The notes: generated from the sequence alone by a model not told the origin. Positions 22,798 through 32,039 are shown, counted from the stretch's first letter. The stretch: DNA of 33,869 nucleotides from an uncultured Fibrobacter sp. (GCF_900316465.1 NZ_ONDD01000037.1:1-33869); one strand, 5' to 3'. Program-made: numbers and translations.

Positions 22798-24639
22798 TTA
22801 GTCCAGCGAGTGAACCAGGAGACCGTCGCGGAGCTTCGGTTCAAACCAGGTGCTCTTCGGCGGCATGATTTCGCCAGCGTCCGCGATGTTCATGAGCTGA
22901 TCGAGAGTCGTCGGATACATAGCGAAGGCGCAGGCGCATTCACCGCTATCCACACGCTTCACGAGTTCGCCGAGACCGCGGATGCCACCGACGAAGTCGA
23001 TGCGCTTAGAGGTACGCGGGTCATCGATATCGAAGAGCGGCTTCAGGATAAGTTTCTGGAGGAGAGCCACGTCGAGGCTGTCGACCGGACCGAGGTTCTT
23101 GAGGTATTCAGCCTTAAACGTGCAAGCATACCACTTGCCACCCATGTAGAAGTTCACCTGGTTCTGCTTGGCCGGGCTCTGCATCTTGTCGAGTTCGGCA
23201 ATGTCGAACACCTTCTTCATTTCGTCCATGAGCTGTTCCGGAGTACGACCGTTCAGGTCCTTGAGCACGCGGTTGTAGTCAAGAATCTTGAGCTGGGTGC
23301 TCGGGAAGAGGATGGCGAGGTAACGGTTGTATTCTTCGTCACCGGTGTTGTTCGGGTTCTGTTCAGCGCGGAAGCTTGCGGCGCGGGCACCGGCAGCACT
23401 GCGGTGGTGACCGTCGGCAATGTAGCTCACCGGAACGGCTTCGAAAGACTTGCGGATGGCTTCGATTTCGGCGTCATCGTCGATAATCCAAACCGTGTGG
23501 CCAAAGCCGTCACCCTTGCTCACGAAGTCATACACAGGCTTACGCTTGGTCACTGCACCGAACACATCGAACTGGCCCTGATCGCGGTAGGTCAGGAACA
23601 CCGGACCGGTGTTGGCGTTGGTGGCAAGCACATGGCGCAAACGGTCTTCTTCCTTGTCGGCGCGGGTCAGTTCGTGCTTCTTGATAATGCCGTTGAAGTA
23701 GTCGGCAGCGGGCACGCAGCAAACGAGACCGTACTGTTCGCGGCCGTTCATGGTCTGGCGGTAAACGTAGAGGCAAGGCTTCTTGTCGTAAGCGATAACG
23801 CCGTCGGCAATCATCTTGTCCAAATTTTCACGAGCATGCGCATAGACTTTCGGGTCGTAAGCATCCACGGAATCAGGGAGTTCCAGTTCCGCACGGGTCA
23901 CGCGCAGGTAGGAATGCGGGAGCCCTTCGGCCATTTGCTTGGCTTCGGCGCGGTTCATCACGTCGTACGGGAGGGCAGAAATCGTTTCGGCTTCGGCCGG
24001 ATTCACCGGGCGCAGCGCCTTGAACGGGTAAATGTGCATCATAGGGTGTTTTCCTTTGTGTGCTGCTTTAATTAAAGCTTCGTCTTCGGCAATCAAGCTC
24101 TGGATGTAGCTTGTCTTTGCATCCAGCCACTTTTTCTTGCGATAATTTACAATAAAATAGGCCAGGAAAAAGAAGATTGCACCGCCAATAGCCGCCACAA
24201 TCGTAATTCCTATCATAAAGGCTGCCAAATGCCCCGCCGCATCGTGCCACAAGTGCGAAATCACGGAAATGCAATTCTTGAACGAAAGGCCTTCGAATTC
24301 CGAAAGGAAGTCGAAATTAATCTTTTCGGGGTTTAAAATCTTGCAACCGATGGCGTAACCCGACGGGTAAAAGAAACCGAACTGAGTGAGCGGGTTTGCC
24401 ACGAAAGAAGACACAATACCCGGCACCTTCGGGAGCCTGAACAGGGCGCAGAACGCCACGGTCAAAATAATTGCGACACCAATTGTCGGCCAAATACCAA
24501 TAAATACGCCCGCCGCAACGGACCAAGCCACTTTCAGGGCATCTTGCCGCTTGGGGAACATGCGGTTGTAATAGATGCGGCTCAGTCTCTTGTACTTCGA
24601 CTCGTTGCGGTCGATACGCTTATGCTTAAATCGAATCAT
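22798..24639 (-). CDS. DUF2062-DUF1015 fusion protein (possible internal start at 24042)
   Basis: 613 residues in one open frame. Residues 1-175 are a DUF2062-type membrane domain: SVAAGVFIGIWPTIGVAI, then helices including FMIGITIVAAIGGAIFFFLA. A cytoplasmic linker leads to a complete DUF1015 domain from residue 200 (MMHIYPFKALRPVNP), which contains the ADGHHR motif that DUF1015 shares with ParB/SerK-like nucleotide-binding folds. DUF1015 proteins are usually free-standing with exactly such a start. AAAGGA lies 9 bases upstream of ATG 24042, so a separate 414-residue DUF1015 protein could also be made from 22798-24042. Neither domain has a firmly established role. Confidence 0.85.
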   Translation of the reverse strand: MIRFKHKRIDRNESKYKRLSRIYYNRMFPKRQDALKVAWSVAAGVFIGIWPTIGVAIILTVAFCALFRLPKVPGIVSSFVANPLTQFGFFYPSGYAIGCKILNPEKINFDFLSEFEGLSFKNCISVISHLWHDAAGHLAAFMIGITIVAAIGGAIFFFLAYFIVNYRKKKWLDAKTSYIQSLIAEDEALIKAAHKGKHPMMHIYPFKALRPVNPAEAETISALPYDVMNRAEAKQMAEGLPHSYLRVTRAELELPDSVDAYDPKVYAHARENLDKMIADGVIAYDKKPCLYVYRQTMNGREQYGLVCCVPAADYFNGIIKKHELTRADKEEDRLRHVLATNANTGPVFLTYRDQGQFDVFGAVTKRKPVYDFVSKGDGFGHTVWIIDDDAEIEAIRKSFEAVPVSYIADGHHRSAAGARAASFRAEQNPNNTGDEEYNRYLAILFPSTQLKILDYNRVLKDLNGRTPEQLMDEMKKVFDIAELDKMQSPAKQNQVNFYMGGKWYACTFKAEYLKNLGPVDSLDVALLQKLILKPLFDIDDPRTSKRIDFVGGIRGLGELVKRVDSGECACAFAMYPTTLDQLMNIADAGEIMPPKSTWFEPKLRDGLLVHSLD

Positions 24640-24720
24640 TGCGAGCCAAATTTAGAAAAAGTTACAAGCACTCTGCAATCCCCAAGCCTAAAAGATGTGA
24701 TAAATTCTAAATTTAGAGTG

Positions 24721-25188
24721 ATGAAACACTTGATTTCTAAAGAAGGCTTTGAAAAGTTCAAGGCGGAATGGGAACACCTGAAATACGTAGAACGCCCGGC
24801 AATGATCAACCAGGTGCAGGCAGCAGCGGCCGAAGGCGACCGCAGTGAAAATGCGGCCTACACGTACGGGCGCATGCGCGTGCGCGAAATCGACCGCAGG
24901 CTCCGCGAACTGGACCGCATTCTGGACGGCGCGCAGGTGGTCGAATCGCAGGCATCTGACGACGGCACGGTGCGCTTTGGCGCTACAGTCAAGATGAAAG
25001 ACATCAAGACCAAGCGCGAACGCACCTACTCTATCGTGGGCGAAAAGGAAATCGACCCATTGCAGGGCCGCATCAGCATGAAGTCGCCCGTAGGTGAAGC
25101 CCTGATGGGCAAAAAACAAGGCGACCAGGTACAGGTGCAAGCACCCAAAGGCCTGATTACCTACGAAATTGTAGAGGTTAGCTACTAG
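24721..25188 (+). CDS. greB: GreA/GreB transcription elongation factor, GreB-like
   Basis: 155 residues. The N-terminal coiled coil carries GDRSENAAYTYGRMRVREID, matching the GreB version (GDRSENADYxYxKKRLREIDRR) better than GreA; the D/E pair at its tip is present. The C-terminal FKBP-like domain follows (TYSIVGEKEIDPLQGRISM, SPVGEALMGKKQGDQVQV). Gre factors insert into the RNA polymerase secondary channel and trigger cleavage of backtracked RNA. Start at ATG 24721; upstream in-frame starts overlap the divergent membrane protein gene and are unlikely. Followed by a REP-like palindrome, then tatD. Confidence 0.9.
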   Translation: MKHLISKEGFEKFKAEWEHLKYVERPAMINQVQAAAAEGDRSENAAYTYGRMRVREIDRRLRELDRILDGAQVVESQASDDGTVRFGATVKMKDIKTKRERTYSIVGEKEIDPLQGRISMKSPVGEALMGKKQGDQVQVQAPKGLITYEIVEVSY

Positions 25189-25193
25189 AGGAG

Positions 25194-25213
25194 ATCCCCG
25201 CCTACGCGGGGAT
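25194..25213. repeat. REP-like palindrome
   Basis: ATCCCCGC-CTAC-GCGGGGAT: an 8-bp perfect stem, 4-base loop, between the Gre gene and tatD. It is the type of dispersed palindrome whose translation gives SSPRRRGSP-like peptides in spurious ORFs of many genomes. No T run, so it is not an intrinsic terminator. Confidence 0.7.
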
Positions 25214-25225
25214 GACATCAACAGC

Positions 25226-26029
25226 ATGTTCATCGATACGCATTGTCATTTGGATTCCTACGAACAGCATTCCGGCGAAACCGTCGGCGATCTGTTTTCA
25301 CGCCTCGCCCACGACCCGGATCAAAACGTCCAGGCGCCCGAAGCCTATATTCATGTGGCATGCGATCCGGCAGACTTTGCCCGCGCCCAAGAGCTCTCTG
25401 AAAAATATCCAAATGTCTACGCCGCTTACGGGATTCATCCGGAATATGTTTTGACAGAAACCGCCGAAGACGAAGCCCGCATGCTGGAATACCTGAAGCA
25501 CCCCAAGTGCGTGGCTTGTGGCGAATTCGGACTGGATTACCACTACGGTTCAGACACCAAGGCCGAACAGGTCAAGCTTTTCGAGCGCCATCTGGAACTC
25601 GGGCTCAAATCGGGCAAGCCGCTGGTTTTGCACCTGCGCGAAGCCGACGACGATGCGCTCGCCGTGCTCCACAATGCCGACCTTCGTGGAAGCAAGATTC
25701 ACGTTCACTGCTTTACGGGCTCGCCCAAATTCTGCGCACAGCTTTTGGACCTCAAATACCGCGGCGCAAGCATTTTTGTGGGCTTTACGGGAATCGTGAC
25801 CTTCAAGAATGCACAAAACGTGCGCGATGCCGCGGCGCTCGTGCCCATGGACCAAATGCTCCTGGAAACCGACTCCCCCTACATGGCACCCATCCCTTAC
25901 CGCGGAAAGCCCTGCCATTCGGGCTATATCCCCTACATTGCACAGGCACTCGCCCAAGTAAAAGAAATCCCCGTAGAACAACTCTACAGGGACTGTCGCG
26001 AAAACACTCGCCGTTGTTACGGGATATAA
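25226..26029 (+). CDS. tatD: TatD family deoxyribonuclease
   Basis: 267 residues with all canonical motifs: DTHCHLD, AYGIHPEY, CGEFGLDYHY, VLHLREADDD, HVHCFTGS and LETDSPYMAPIPYRGKPC. Metal-dependent 3'-5' exonuclease/DNase of the TIM-barrel amidohydrolase superfamily, implicated in DNA repair or degradation. It follows the Gre gene by 37 bases that contain the REP-like palindrome. Its 3' end overlaps the convergent PAS-GGDEF-EAL gene by 13 bases. It is the more canonical of the two TatD proteins in the window. Confidence 0.93.
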   Translation: MFIDTHCHLDSYEQHSGETVGDLFSRLAHDPDQNVQAPEAYIHVACDPADFARAQELSEKYPNVYAAYGIHPEYVLTETAEDEARMLEYLKHPKCVACGEFGLDYHYGSDTKAEQVKLFERHLELGLKSGKPLVLHLREADDDALAVLHNADLRGSKIHVHCFTGSPKFCAQLLDLKYRGASIFVGFTGIVTFKNAQNVRDAAALVPMDQMLLETDSPYMAPIPYRGKPCHSGYIPYIAQALAQVKEIPVEQLYRDCRENTRRCYGI

Positions 26030-28062
26030 CTCTCTCCGACGTAACCTCTTTCAATAATCGGAATTTCTTTTGCCGGCTTTTCGGCAACTGCAGACGACGC
26101 GGGCAGATAATGCTGCTGCAAGTATTCGTAGGCCTTGTCAGCAGATAGCGGTTTGCTAAAGTAGAAGCCCTGAATCAGCTTGCAACCTTCAGACTTCAAG
26201 AAGTCAAGCTGTTCTTCGCTTTCGACGCCTTCTGCAATCAAGTCCAGATTCAAGGACTTGGCAATGCCAATCACCATGCGGGCAAAAGAGGCATCTTCTT
26301 CGTCGTCGGTCACGTGGTCAATGAAGGACTTGTCCATCTTGAGCGTATGAATCGGGAACTGCTTGAGGTAAGAAAGGCTGCTGTAACCCGTACCGAAGTC
26401 GTCAATCGAAATCTGGATACCCATTCCCGAAAGAGCCTTCATGATCTTCACCGTCTTTTCGGCTTCGCACACGGCTGTGTATTCGGTAATTTCGAGCTTC
26501 AGGTTCTTGGGGTTCAAATGCGTTTCGAGCAACACCTGCTTGATGTCGTCGATCATGTTGTCGAGCGCAAACTGCTTTGCCGAGAAGTTCACGGCCACCT
26601 GGATATCGGTAAATCCCTGGTCGACCCAAGCTTTAGCCTGCAAGCACGCCATTCTCAGAATCTGGGCACCCATCGGGATAATGAGGCCAGTCTCTTCGGC
26701 AATCGGGATAAATTCTGCCGGCGAAATAAACTTGTTTTCGGACTGGTTCCAACGGACAAGCGCCTCGAAGGCGGACACGCGGTTTCCGTTAGCGATATCG
26801 ACAATCGGCTGGTAGAACAGCACGAATTCGCGAGCCTGGAGAGCCCTGCGGATATCGAATTCAAGTTTGTAGAGCTTCATGGCCTTTTCACGGATGCCAC
26901 CGCTAAAGAACTGGATTCCGCCATGAGCCACGCTCTTCTTCATTTCGCGAAGGCTGGAGGTGACGTTCGCCATGATGTCTTCGACGCAGTCCACTTCGCG
27001 GTTGAGGGCCACCGCCATCGAAACGCCGATATAAAGTTCACGACCTTCCAGCTGGATGGGCTGCTTGACCGCATTGTGGATTCTGCGGACTACAGCCTTG
27101 ATATCGTTATCGTCGTCATTAAACTTGATATCGTGCAAAACAATAGCAAACACATCGGGACCAATTCGTGCAATCGTGTCACCCACGCGGCACTGGGCCT
27201 TAATACGGTCGGCGACCACGCGCAAAACGCTGTCGCCTACATTAATGGAATAAGATGTATTGATTGCGCCAAAACGGTCGATGTCCAAAAGGGCCACCGC
27301 AAACAGGTAATCGGGTCTCTTGAGAGCCATGTCGACATCGACTTTGAGCTTTTCAAGGAAGAACTTGCGGTTATAAACGCCGGTCAGGGCATCTTGATAG
27401 GCGTAGTAGTAATTCTGCTTGGCCTGGGCCTGCTTGTCGGAATATTCGTTCAAGGCACCGACAATACGGATGGGATGCCCGGAATCGTTCATCTGCACGT
27501 GGCCAGAAAGCATCAGGCTGCCTTCGCCGGACTTTGCCTTCAGCAAATTGACCGTCAAGCTGAACTTTTCGCCATTTTCGAGGGCGACCTGCAAGGCCTT
27601 CTTGAACTGGAGCCAGTCACTTTCGACAATGCGTTCCTTGAGCAAGTCAAAGGAATCGAGCATGGTACTCGATTCGGCCTGCAAAAGCTTAATCGCGCGG
27701 CGGGACCAGTACACCTTTCCGGTAATCACGTCAAAGGTCCAGAAACCGCTAGCGGAGATATCGACCATCATCTGGAACAGTTCGTCACGTTCCATGAGAT
27801 CTTTCTTGAAATCACGAATGGGGACCGGATCGGCAGTCGGAGGGGCGATATTGACATCTTCGCGCATGCGCTTGCGGTTGCCAATAATCGGAAAACGGTA
27901 CAAAACAGCCACTACAACCAAGAAAAAGTCGGCAAGAATATAAGGGACCGCCCAAATTAGACGTTCCTTACCCGATAAAATTTCTGGAATGAATGCTGCA
28001 AAGAAAACGCTTGCTATAACCAGCAAGAACCTTAACACCACTTTTTCGTCAAACAATCTCAT
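26017..28062 (-). CDS. PAS-GGDEF(degenerate)-EAL protein, probable c-di-GMP phosphodiesterase
   Basis: 681 residues. Two N-terminal membrane helices (about 8-28 and 36-56), a PAS-like sensor (about 90-210), a GGDEF domain (DALTGVYNRKFF onward) and an EAL domain. The diguanylate cyclase signature is GPDVF at 301-305 instead of GGDEF, so it should not make c-di-GMP, though it may bind GTP. The EAL part is complete: EALVRW (433-438), VNFSAKQF, LEITE, DDFGTGYSSL, KMDKSF, AEGVES, QGFYFSKPL. It should therefore hydrolyse c-di-GMP at the membrane in response to the PAS input. Monocistronic as far as seen. Confidence 0.93.
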   Translation of the reverse strand: MRLFDEKVVLRFLLVIASVFFAAFIPEILSGKERLIWAVPYILADFFLVVVAVLYRFPIIGNRKRMREDVNIAPPTADPVPIRDFKKDLMERDELFQMMVDISASGFWTFDVITGKVYWSRRAIKLLQAESSTMLDSFDLLKERIVESDWLQFKKALQVALENGEKFSLTVNLLKAKSGEGSLMLSGHVQMNDSGHPIRIVGALNEYSDKQAQAKQNYYYAYQDALTGVYNRKFFLEKLKVDVDMALKRPDYLFAVALLDIDRFGAINTSYSINVGDSVLRVVADRIKAQCRVGDTIARIGPDVFAIVLHDIKFNDDDNDIKAVVRRIHNAVKQPIQLEGRELYIGVSMAVALNREVDCVEDIMANVTSSLREMKKSVAHGGIQFFSGGIREKAMKLYKLEFDIRRALQAREFVLFYQPIVDIANGNRVSAFEALVRWNQSENKFISPAEFIPIAEETGLIIPMGAQILRMACLQAKAWVDQGFTDIQVAVNFSAKQFALDNMIDDIKQVLLETHLNPKNLKLEITEYTAVCEAEKTVKIMKALSGMGIQISIDDFGTGYSSLSYLKQFPIHTLKMDKSFIDHVTDDEEDASFARMVIGIAKSLNLDLIAEGVESEEQLDFLKSEGCKLIQGFYFSKPLSADKAYEYLQQHYLPASSAVAEKPAKEIPIIERGYVGESYIP

Positions 28063-28155
28063 TTACCCAATCCGTATGGGCTTAATATATAAATAAATTT
28101 TAACAGTGTAACTAAATTTTTTATGTTTTTTTTGATAGTGGATGGTTACACGATA

Positions 28156-28182
28156 ACAAAAAACGGACCCTGGGGATCCGTT
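28156..28182 (-). terminator. Intrinsic terminator of tRNA-Glu
   Basis: On the minus strand AACGGATCC pairs with GGGTCCGTT (9 bp, one T-G), loop CCA, followed by a T run. It begins 5 bases after the tRNA 3' end. Confidence 0.88.
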
Positions 28183-28186
28183 TTAA

Positions 28187-28259
28187 TAGTGCCAAAGGGA
28201 CTCGAACCCTTGTTACCGGCGTGAGAGGCCAGTGTCCTGGACCACTAGACGATGGCACC
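28187..28259 (-). tRNA. tRNA-Glu (anticodon CUC)
   Basis: A complete cloverleaf on the minus strand: acceptor GGTGCCA/TGGCACT (one G-T pair), anticodon stem-loop CTGGC-CTCTCAC-GCCGG giving anticodon CTC, T-arm AAGGG-TTCGAGT-CCCTT, discriminator A. The D-arm CGTCTAGTGG and the loop are Glu-type. The 3' CCA is not encoded. It lies 62 bases downstream of the PpiD-like gene on the same strand. Confidence 0.96.
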
Positions 28260-28321
28260 GAATTGCTTATTTAGCGCGCTAAACGAGCGCCGCCAAATAT
28301 AGCAAACCAGCAATTTTCTGT

Positions 28322-30274
28322 CTAGTCTCTGTAGTAGAGGTCGAGATTGCTTTCAACTGCAGTCGAATTTTCGAGGTTGTTCACAAATTCAGTGAACAAA
28401 GTCATGGCAACATAGCTGCTGGTGTTGGCAATTTCGGTCTTCACAGCTTCCTTAACGGCAGCTTCTTCAGGAACCTTCTTGGAGACAACCTTGACCATCA
28501 CGGCACCGTTTTCGGTAGCAACGGCAGGGCTCCATTCGCCTTCCTTGGCATTTTCGAGAATCTTGGCGATACGGGTGCTGCCATAGCCGAAGCCCGGCAC
28601 ATAGCCGTCGACAGAAGCGGTCACCTTTTCGATGTTGACCTTTTCAATCTTGTTTGCAGCAACAGCGGCAGAATCAGCAGCGCTATCAGCCGGAGCCCAA
28701 GCCTTAACCTTGTCAGCAACAGAAGCGAGGTAAGCTTCAGCAGCGGCGGCAGTCTTGTTGCGGAGCAGAGTGCTCTTGATGTTGTTGAAGTACAGGTCAA
28801 TGCTACGATCGCCAGCCTTGAGGTCCTTCACCTTTTCGGCAACAACGACCCACTTGTTATTCTTCAAGATCGGAGAAACCTTGCTGGCTTCATCCGGGAG
28901 ATTTTCGTTCGGCCAAGCGTAAGCGGCAAGACCCTTCAGGTAACCGACACCATCGATATTGTCGCCACGAGAAATCCAGTTAGAAGTATGAACGTCGAGG
29001 TTCTGTTCCTTAGCGGCTTCGGCAAAGGTCTTGCCTGCGTCCACAGAGGCCTTGACCTTGGTGAGGATGCCTTCGAGGCTATCGATAGTTTCAGAAGAAG
29101 CGTTCACGACGAGGAGGATGTGAGCGACCTTCACGAGATCAGCACCGGTAGAGTCCTTGGACTTGCCGAGGCTCTTGATGATGTGGTAACCAAAGCGAGT
29201 ACGAACCGGTTCGGAAACGGCACCGGAATCAAGACCGAAGGCGACATCTTCGAATTCCTTGACATAGACGCCACGACCCACATAGTCGTCGCTCAAGACG
29301 CCACCCTTTTCAGCGGTGGTTGCATCTTCAGAAGAAATACGGGCCATGTCTTCGAACGTGGTGGTCGAAGAGGAATCGGTCAGCTGGTAGTAGAGCGTCA
29401 TGGCGTATTCGCGAATGCGAGCGTCGTCACCAGCAGTAGCTTCAACCGGGAGGTATGCAAATTCAAACTGAGCCATGTCCTTCTTCACGAAGAAGCTGTC
29501 GCGATGGGCGTTGAAGTAGCCAGCAACCATCACGCTATCCACGGCATTTTCGTCGGCCTTGAAGTCTGCGCCATTGGCAACCGCCACCTGCAGTTCGTAA
29601 TCGGTCAAGCGACGATTAACGTTCCAGTTAGCTTCGAGAGAAGTCGGGTGAACGGAAGCTCCAACCAGCACTTGCAGTTGGCGAGCCGGAATGGTGTTGG
29701 TCTTCAGGTCTTCTTCGAGCTGAAGCATCACACCCCAGCGGAAAGCTTCGGGAGTCTTGAGCCAAGCGTCGTATTCGTCCTTGTTGAAGGTAGAATCAGT
29801 AAGGAACTTCGGCAGGCTAGCAATGTAGGCATTGCTACGCTGCATCAGGTCTTCCTGGCTGGTGGCCTGCTGCTGGATCATGTATAAGCGGCGCTGTGCT
29901 TCCTGCACCAGGCGTGCACGCACGGCGTCCGGATTGCGGCTGAATTCAGAACCGATTTCGGCGACCGAGGCGCTCAGTTCGGCTTTTTCGAACTGGTCGT
30001 TCAAGAGAATCTGGCGAACAAAGCTACGGAACACTTCGGTGCGCAGCTGGTTGTACTGTTCGTCTTCAAGGTGCTGACCCTGGTACTGGTTCTGCACGAT
30101 GTTCTTGATACGGGAGTCGAATTCGGCATAAGTAATCTTCTTGTCGTTTACAACGCCGACCGGATAGCTGTGTCCTTGGTTCGGGACACGGTCCATGGCC
30201 AAAAGGCCCACCACGATACCCGCGGCAAAGATAACGATAATCCACTTGGCTTTTTCATTAATCCACGTTAACAT
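28322..30274 (-). CDS. PpiD/SurA-like membrane-anchored peptidyl-prolyl isomerase
   Basis: 650 residues from ATG 30274 (GGAG upstream). One N-terminal membrane helix (about 11-29, WIIVIFAAGIVVGLLAM) anchors the protein. A SurA_N-like helical chaperone region follows (VNDKKITYAEFDSRIKNIVQ), then a parvulin rotamase domain (FEDMARISSEDATTAEKGGVLSD, EPVRTRFGYHIIKSLGK) and a second, weaker parvulin-like repeat (AHILLVVNASSETIDSLEG). This is the PpiD layout: an inner-membrane folding factor for outer-membrane and secreted proteins. Alanine-rich linkers near residue 535 are typical of this genome. Divergent from nadB. Confidence 0.88.
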   Translation of the reverse strand: MLTWINEKAKWIIVIFAAGIVVGLLAMDRVPNQGHSYPVGVVNDKKITYAEFDSRIKNIVQNQYQGQHLEDEQYNQLRTEVFRSFVRQILLNDQFEKAELSASVAEIGSEFSRNPDAVRARLVQEAQRRLYMIQQQATSQEDLMQRSNAYIASLPKFLTDSTFNKDEYDAWLKTPEAFRWGVMLQLEEDLKTNTIPARQLQVLVGASVHPTSLEANWNVNRRLTDYELQVAVANGADFKADENAVDSVMVAGYFNAHRDSFFVKKDMAQFEFAYLPVEATAGDDARIREYAMTLYYQLTDSSSTTTFEDMARISSEDATTAEKGGVLSDDYVGRGVYVKEFEDVAFGLDSGAVSEPVRTRFGYHIIKSLGKSKDSTGADLVKVAHILLVVNASSETIDSLEGILTKVKASVDAGKTFAEAAKEQNLDVHTSNWISRGDNIDGVGYLKGLAAYAWPNENLPDEASKVSPILKNNKWVVVAEKVKDLKAGDRSIDLYFNNIKSTLLRNKTAAAAEAYLASVADKVKAWAPADSAADSAAVAANKIEKVNIEKVTASVDGYVPGFGYGSTRIAKILENAKEGEWSPAVATENGAVMVKVVSKKVPEEAAVKEAVKTEIANTSSYVAMTLFTEFVNNLENSTAVESNLDLYYRD

Positions 30275-30421
30275 AGAGTAGACTCCATAGAAATTTTTGT
30301 CGGGCAAAATGTAGCAAAAAAAATCAATTACTTTTATTTTGCATTCAAATAATGCCGAAATAGCCGTTTTTTTCTATCTATACACTACACAAAGACAAAG
30401 TTTACTCAACGGAGTTCGGTC

Positions 30422-32005
30422 ATGTACGACATTTTGGTCCTGGGAGCAGGCATTTCTGGCTTGAGTGCAGCACTCCATGCCGCAGAAAAAGGCTTTTCGG
30501 TTGTTATCCTCACTAAGGGTGCAAAACCAGATGGCTCATCGAACTACGCTCAAGGCGGAATCGCGACCGTTACCGAAAAAACAGACAAATTCAAGTTTCA
30601 TATCGACGACACTCTGGAAGCAGGAGCCGGCCTTTGCAAAAAGGAACCCGTGAACATTCTGACCAAGAGCGGCCCGGCTACTATCCAGCAGCTGGTCAAG
30701 TGGGGCGTGCAGTTCACCCCCTCGCCCGCCGACAAGACTCAGTTCGACCTGCACTTGGAAGGCGGCCACAGCCACCACCGCATTTTGCACGCCGCAGACC
30801 TTACGGGTAAAGAAATCATGCGCGCATTGCTTTGCGAACTGCACAAGCACGAAAACATTCACTACATCGAAAACTGCTACATCAAGGATTTGATTTGCAA
30901 GGGCGAAGGTAAGAGCAAGCGCTGCATCGGTGCAAAGATTATTCACCAGAAGACAGGCCTTGTCGAAAACCTTTACGCAAAGGCTTCTATCCTTTCTACT
31001 GGCGGTGCCGGTCGAATCTGGCAGTACACCGTTTGCCCGCCCGATAGCTGCGGCGACGGCATGGCCATTGCAGCCCGCGCAGGCGCAGCCTTGCAGGACA
31101 TTGAATTCATGCAGTTCCACCCCACGAGCCTTTATGCTCCGAGCCTCAAGAAGCCGTTCCTGATTTCGGAAGCCGTGCGTGGCTTTGGCGGAATCTTGAA
31201 GAACGACAAGGGCGAAGAATTCATGAACCAGGTGCATCCGTTGCACTCCCTTGCACCGCGCGACATTGTGGCCCGCGCCATTCATAGCGAAATGCAGCGC
31301 TTGGGCAAGCCCAACATGTTTATCGATCTTTCGGGCCGCACGCCGAAAGACATCAAGAGCCATTTCCCGAACATCTACGCCAAGTGCATGGAAGCAGGCA
31401 TCGACATCACCAAGCAATGGATTCCGGTGGTGCCGGCCGCACATTACATGTGCGGTGGCGTACTGGTCGACACATGGTCCCGCACCGAGATTAAGGGCCT
31501 GTACGCCTGCGGCGAAGTCGCCGCTACCGGCGTCCACGGCGCAAACCGCCTGGCATCGAACTCGCTTCTGGAAAGCGTCGTCTTTGCCATTCGCGCCGTC
31601 GACAACATTAGCGAAAGCGGTCTCCTGAAAGAAAAGATTGCAACAAGCAAGTCGAGCAAGAAAGAAAAGATTTCGTTCACCAAGTCTGCCTACTGGCGCA
31701 AACGCAAGAAGATTCTGCAGGACATGATGTGGACACATTGCGGAATCGTGCGCACGATTGCAGGACTCAATCAGGGGCTCAAGGTTGTCGAAGAACTTGA
31801 AAAAGATGTCGATGCCGCCATCAAGAACAAGGAGACCGAAAACCTGTACTACATCGAATTCCTGAATGCACTGCAGGTGTCGAAGATGATTCTGATTGCA
31901 GCACTCCACCGCAAGGAATCCCGCGGACTCCATTACATTCTGGATTATCCGAATCTTGACCCCAAGACAAAGCATCACACGATTTACTTGGATGGCAAAA
32001 AATAA
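30422..32005 (+). CDS. nadB: L-aspartate oxidase
   Basis: 527 residues. N-terminal FAD-binding GAGISGLSAA; SSNYAQGGIA; the substrate region EGGHSHHRILHAAD; STGGAGRIW; DIEFMQFHPTSLY; RDIVARAI; AAHYMCGGVLVD; GLYACGEVAATGVHGANRLASNSLLE; these are the diagnostic NadB blocks. It oxidises L-aspartate to iminoaspartate, the first step of de novo NAD synthesis with NadA. GGAG lies 7 bases before the ATG. The Ser/Thr kinase gene follows within 40 bases, so the two are likely co-transcribed. nadA and nadC are not in the window. Confidence 0.97.
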   Translation: MYDILVLGAGISGLSAALHAAEKGFSVVILTKGAKPDGSSNYAQGGIATVTEKTDKFKFHIDDTLEAGAGLCKKEPVNILTKSGPATIQQLVKWGVQFTPSPADKTQFDLHLEGGHSHHRILHAADLTGKEIMRALLCELHKHENIHYIENCYIKDLICKGEGKSKRCIGAKIIHQKTGLVENLYAKASILSTGGAGRIWQYTVCPPDSCGDGMAIAARAGAALQDIEFMQFHPTSLYAPSLKKPFLISEAVRGFGGILKNDKGEEFMNQVHPLHSLAPRDIVARAIHSEMQRLGKPNMFIDLSGRTPKDIKSHFPNIYAKCMEAGIDITKQWIPVVPAAHYMCGGVLVDTWSRTEIKGLYACGEVAATGVHGANRLASNSLLESVVFAIRAVDNISESGLLKEKIATSKSSKKEKISFTKSAYWRKRKKILQDMMWTHCGIVRTIAGLNQGLKVVEELEKDVDAAIKNKETENLYYIEFLNALQVSKMILIAALHRKESRGLHYILDYPNLDPKTKHHTIYLDGKK

Positions 32006-32039
32006 GTAAATTGTGGTTGGTGTATTTAGGAAGTTGGAA

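Noticed and set aside
25194..25213. REP-like palindrome as a terminator of the Gre gene
   Set aside because: No T run follows on either strand and tatD follows immediately.
26314..27960. 548-residue plus-strand frame opposite the PAS-GGDEF-EAL gene
   Set aside because: Antisense shadow; the minus-strand protein has complete conserved motifs throughout.
32013..32039. Longer start (GTG 32013) for the second kinase
   Set aside because: No Shine-Dalgarno sequence before it, whereas AGGAAG precedes GTG 32040 at good spacing; kept as an alternative only.
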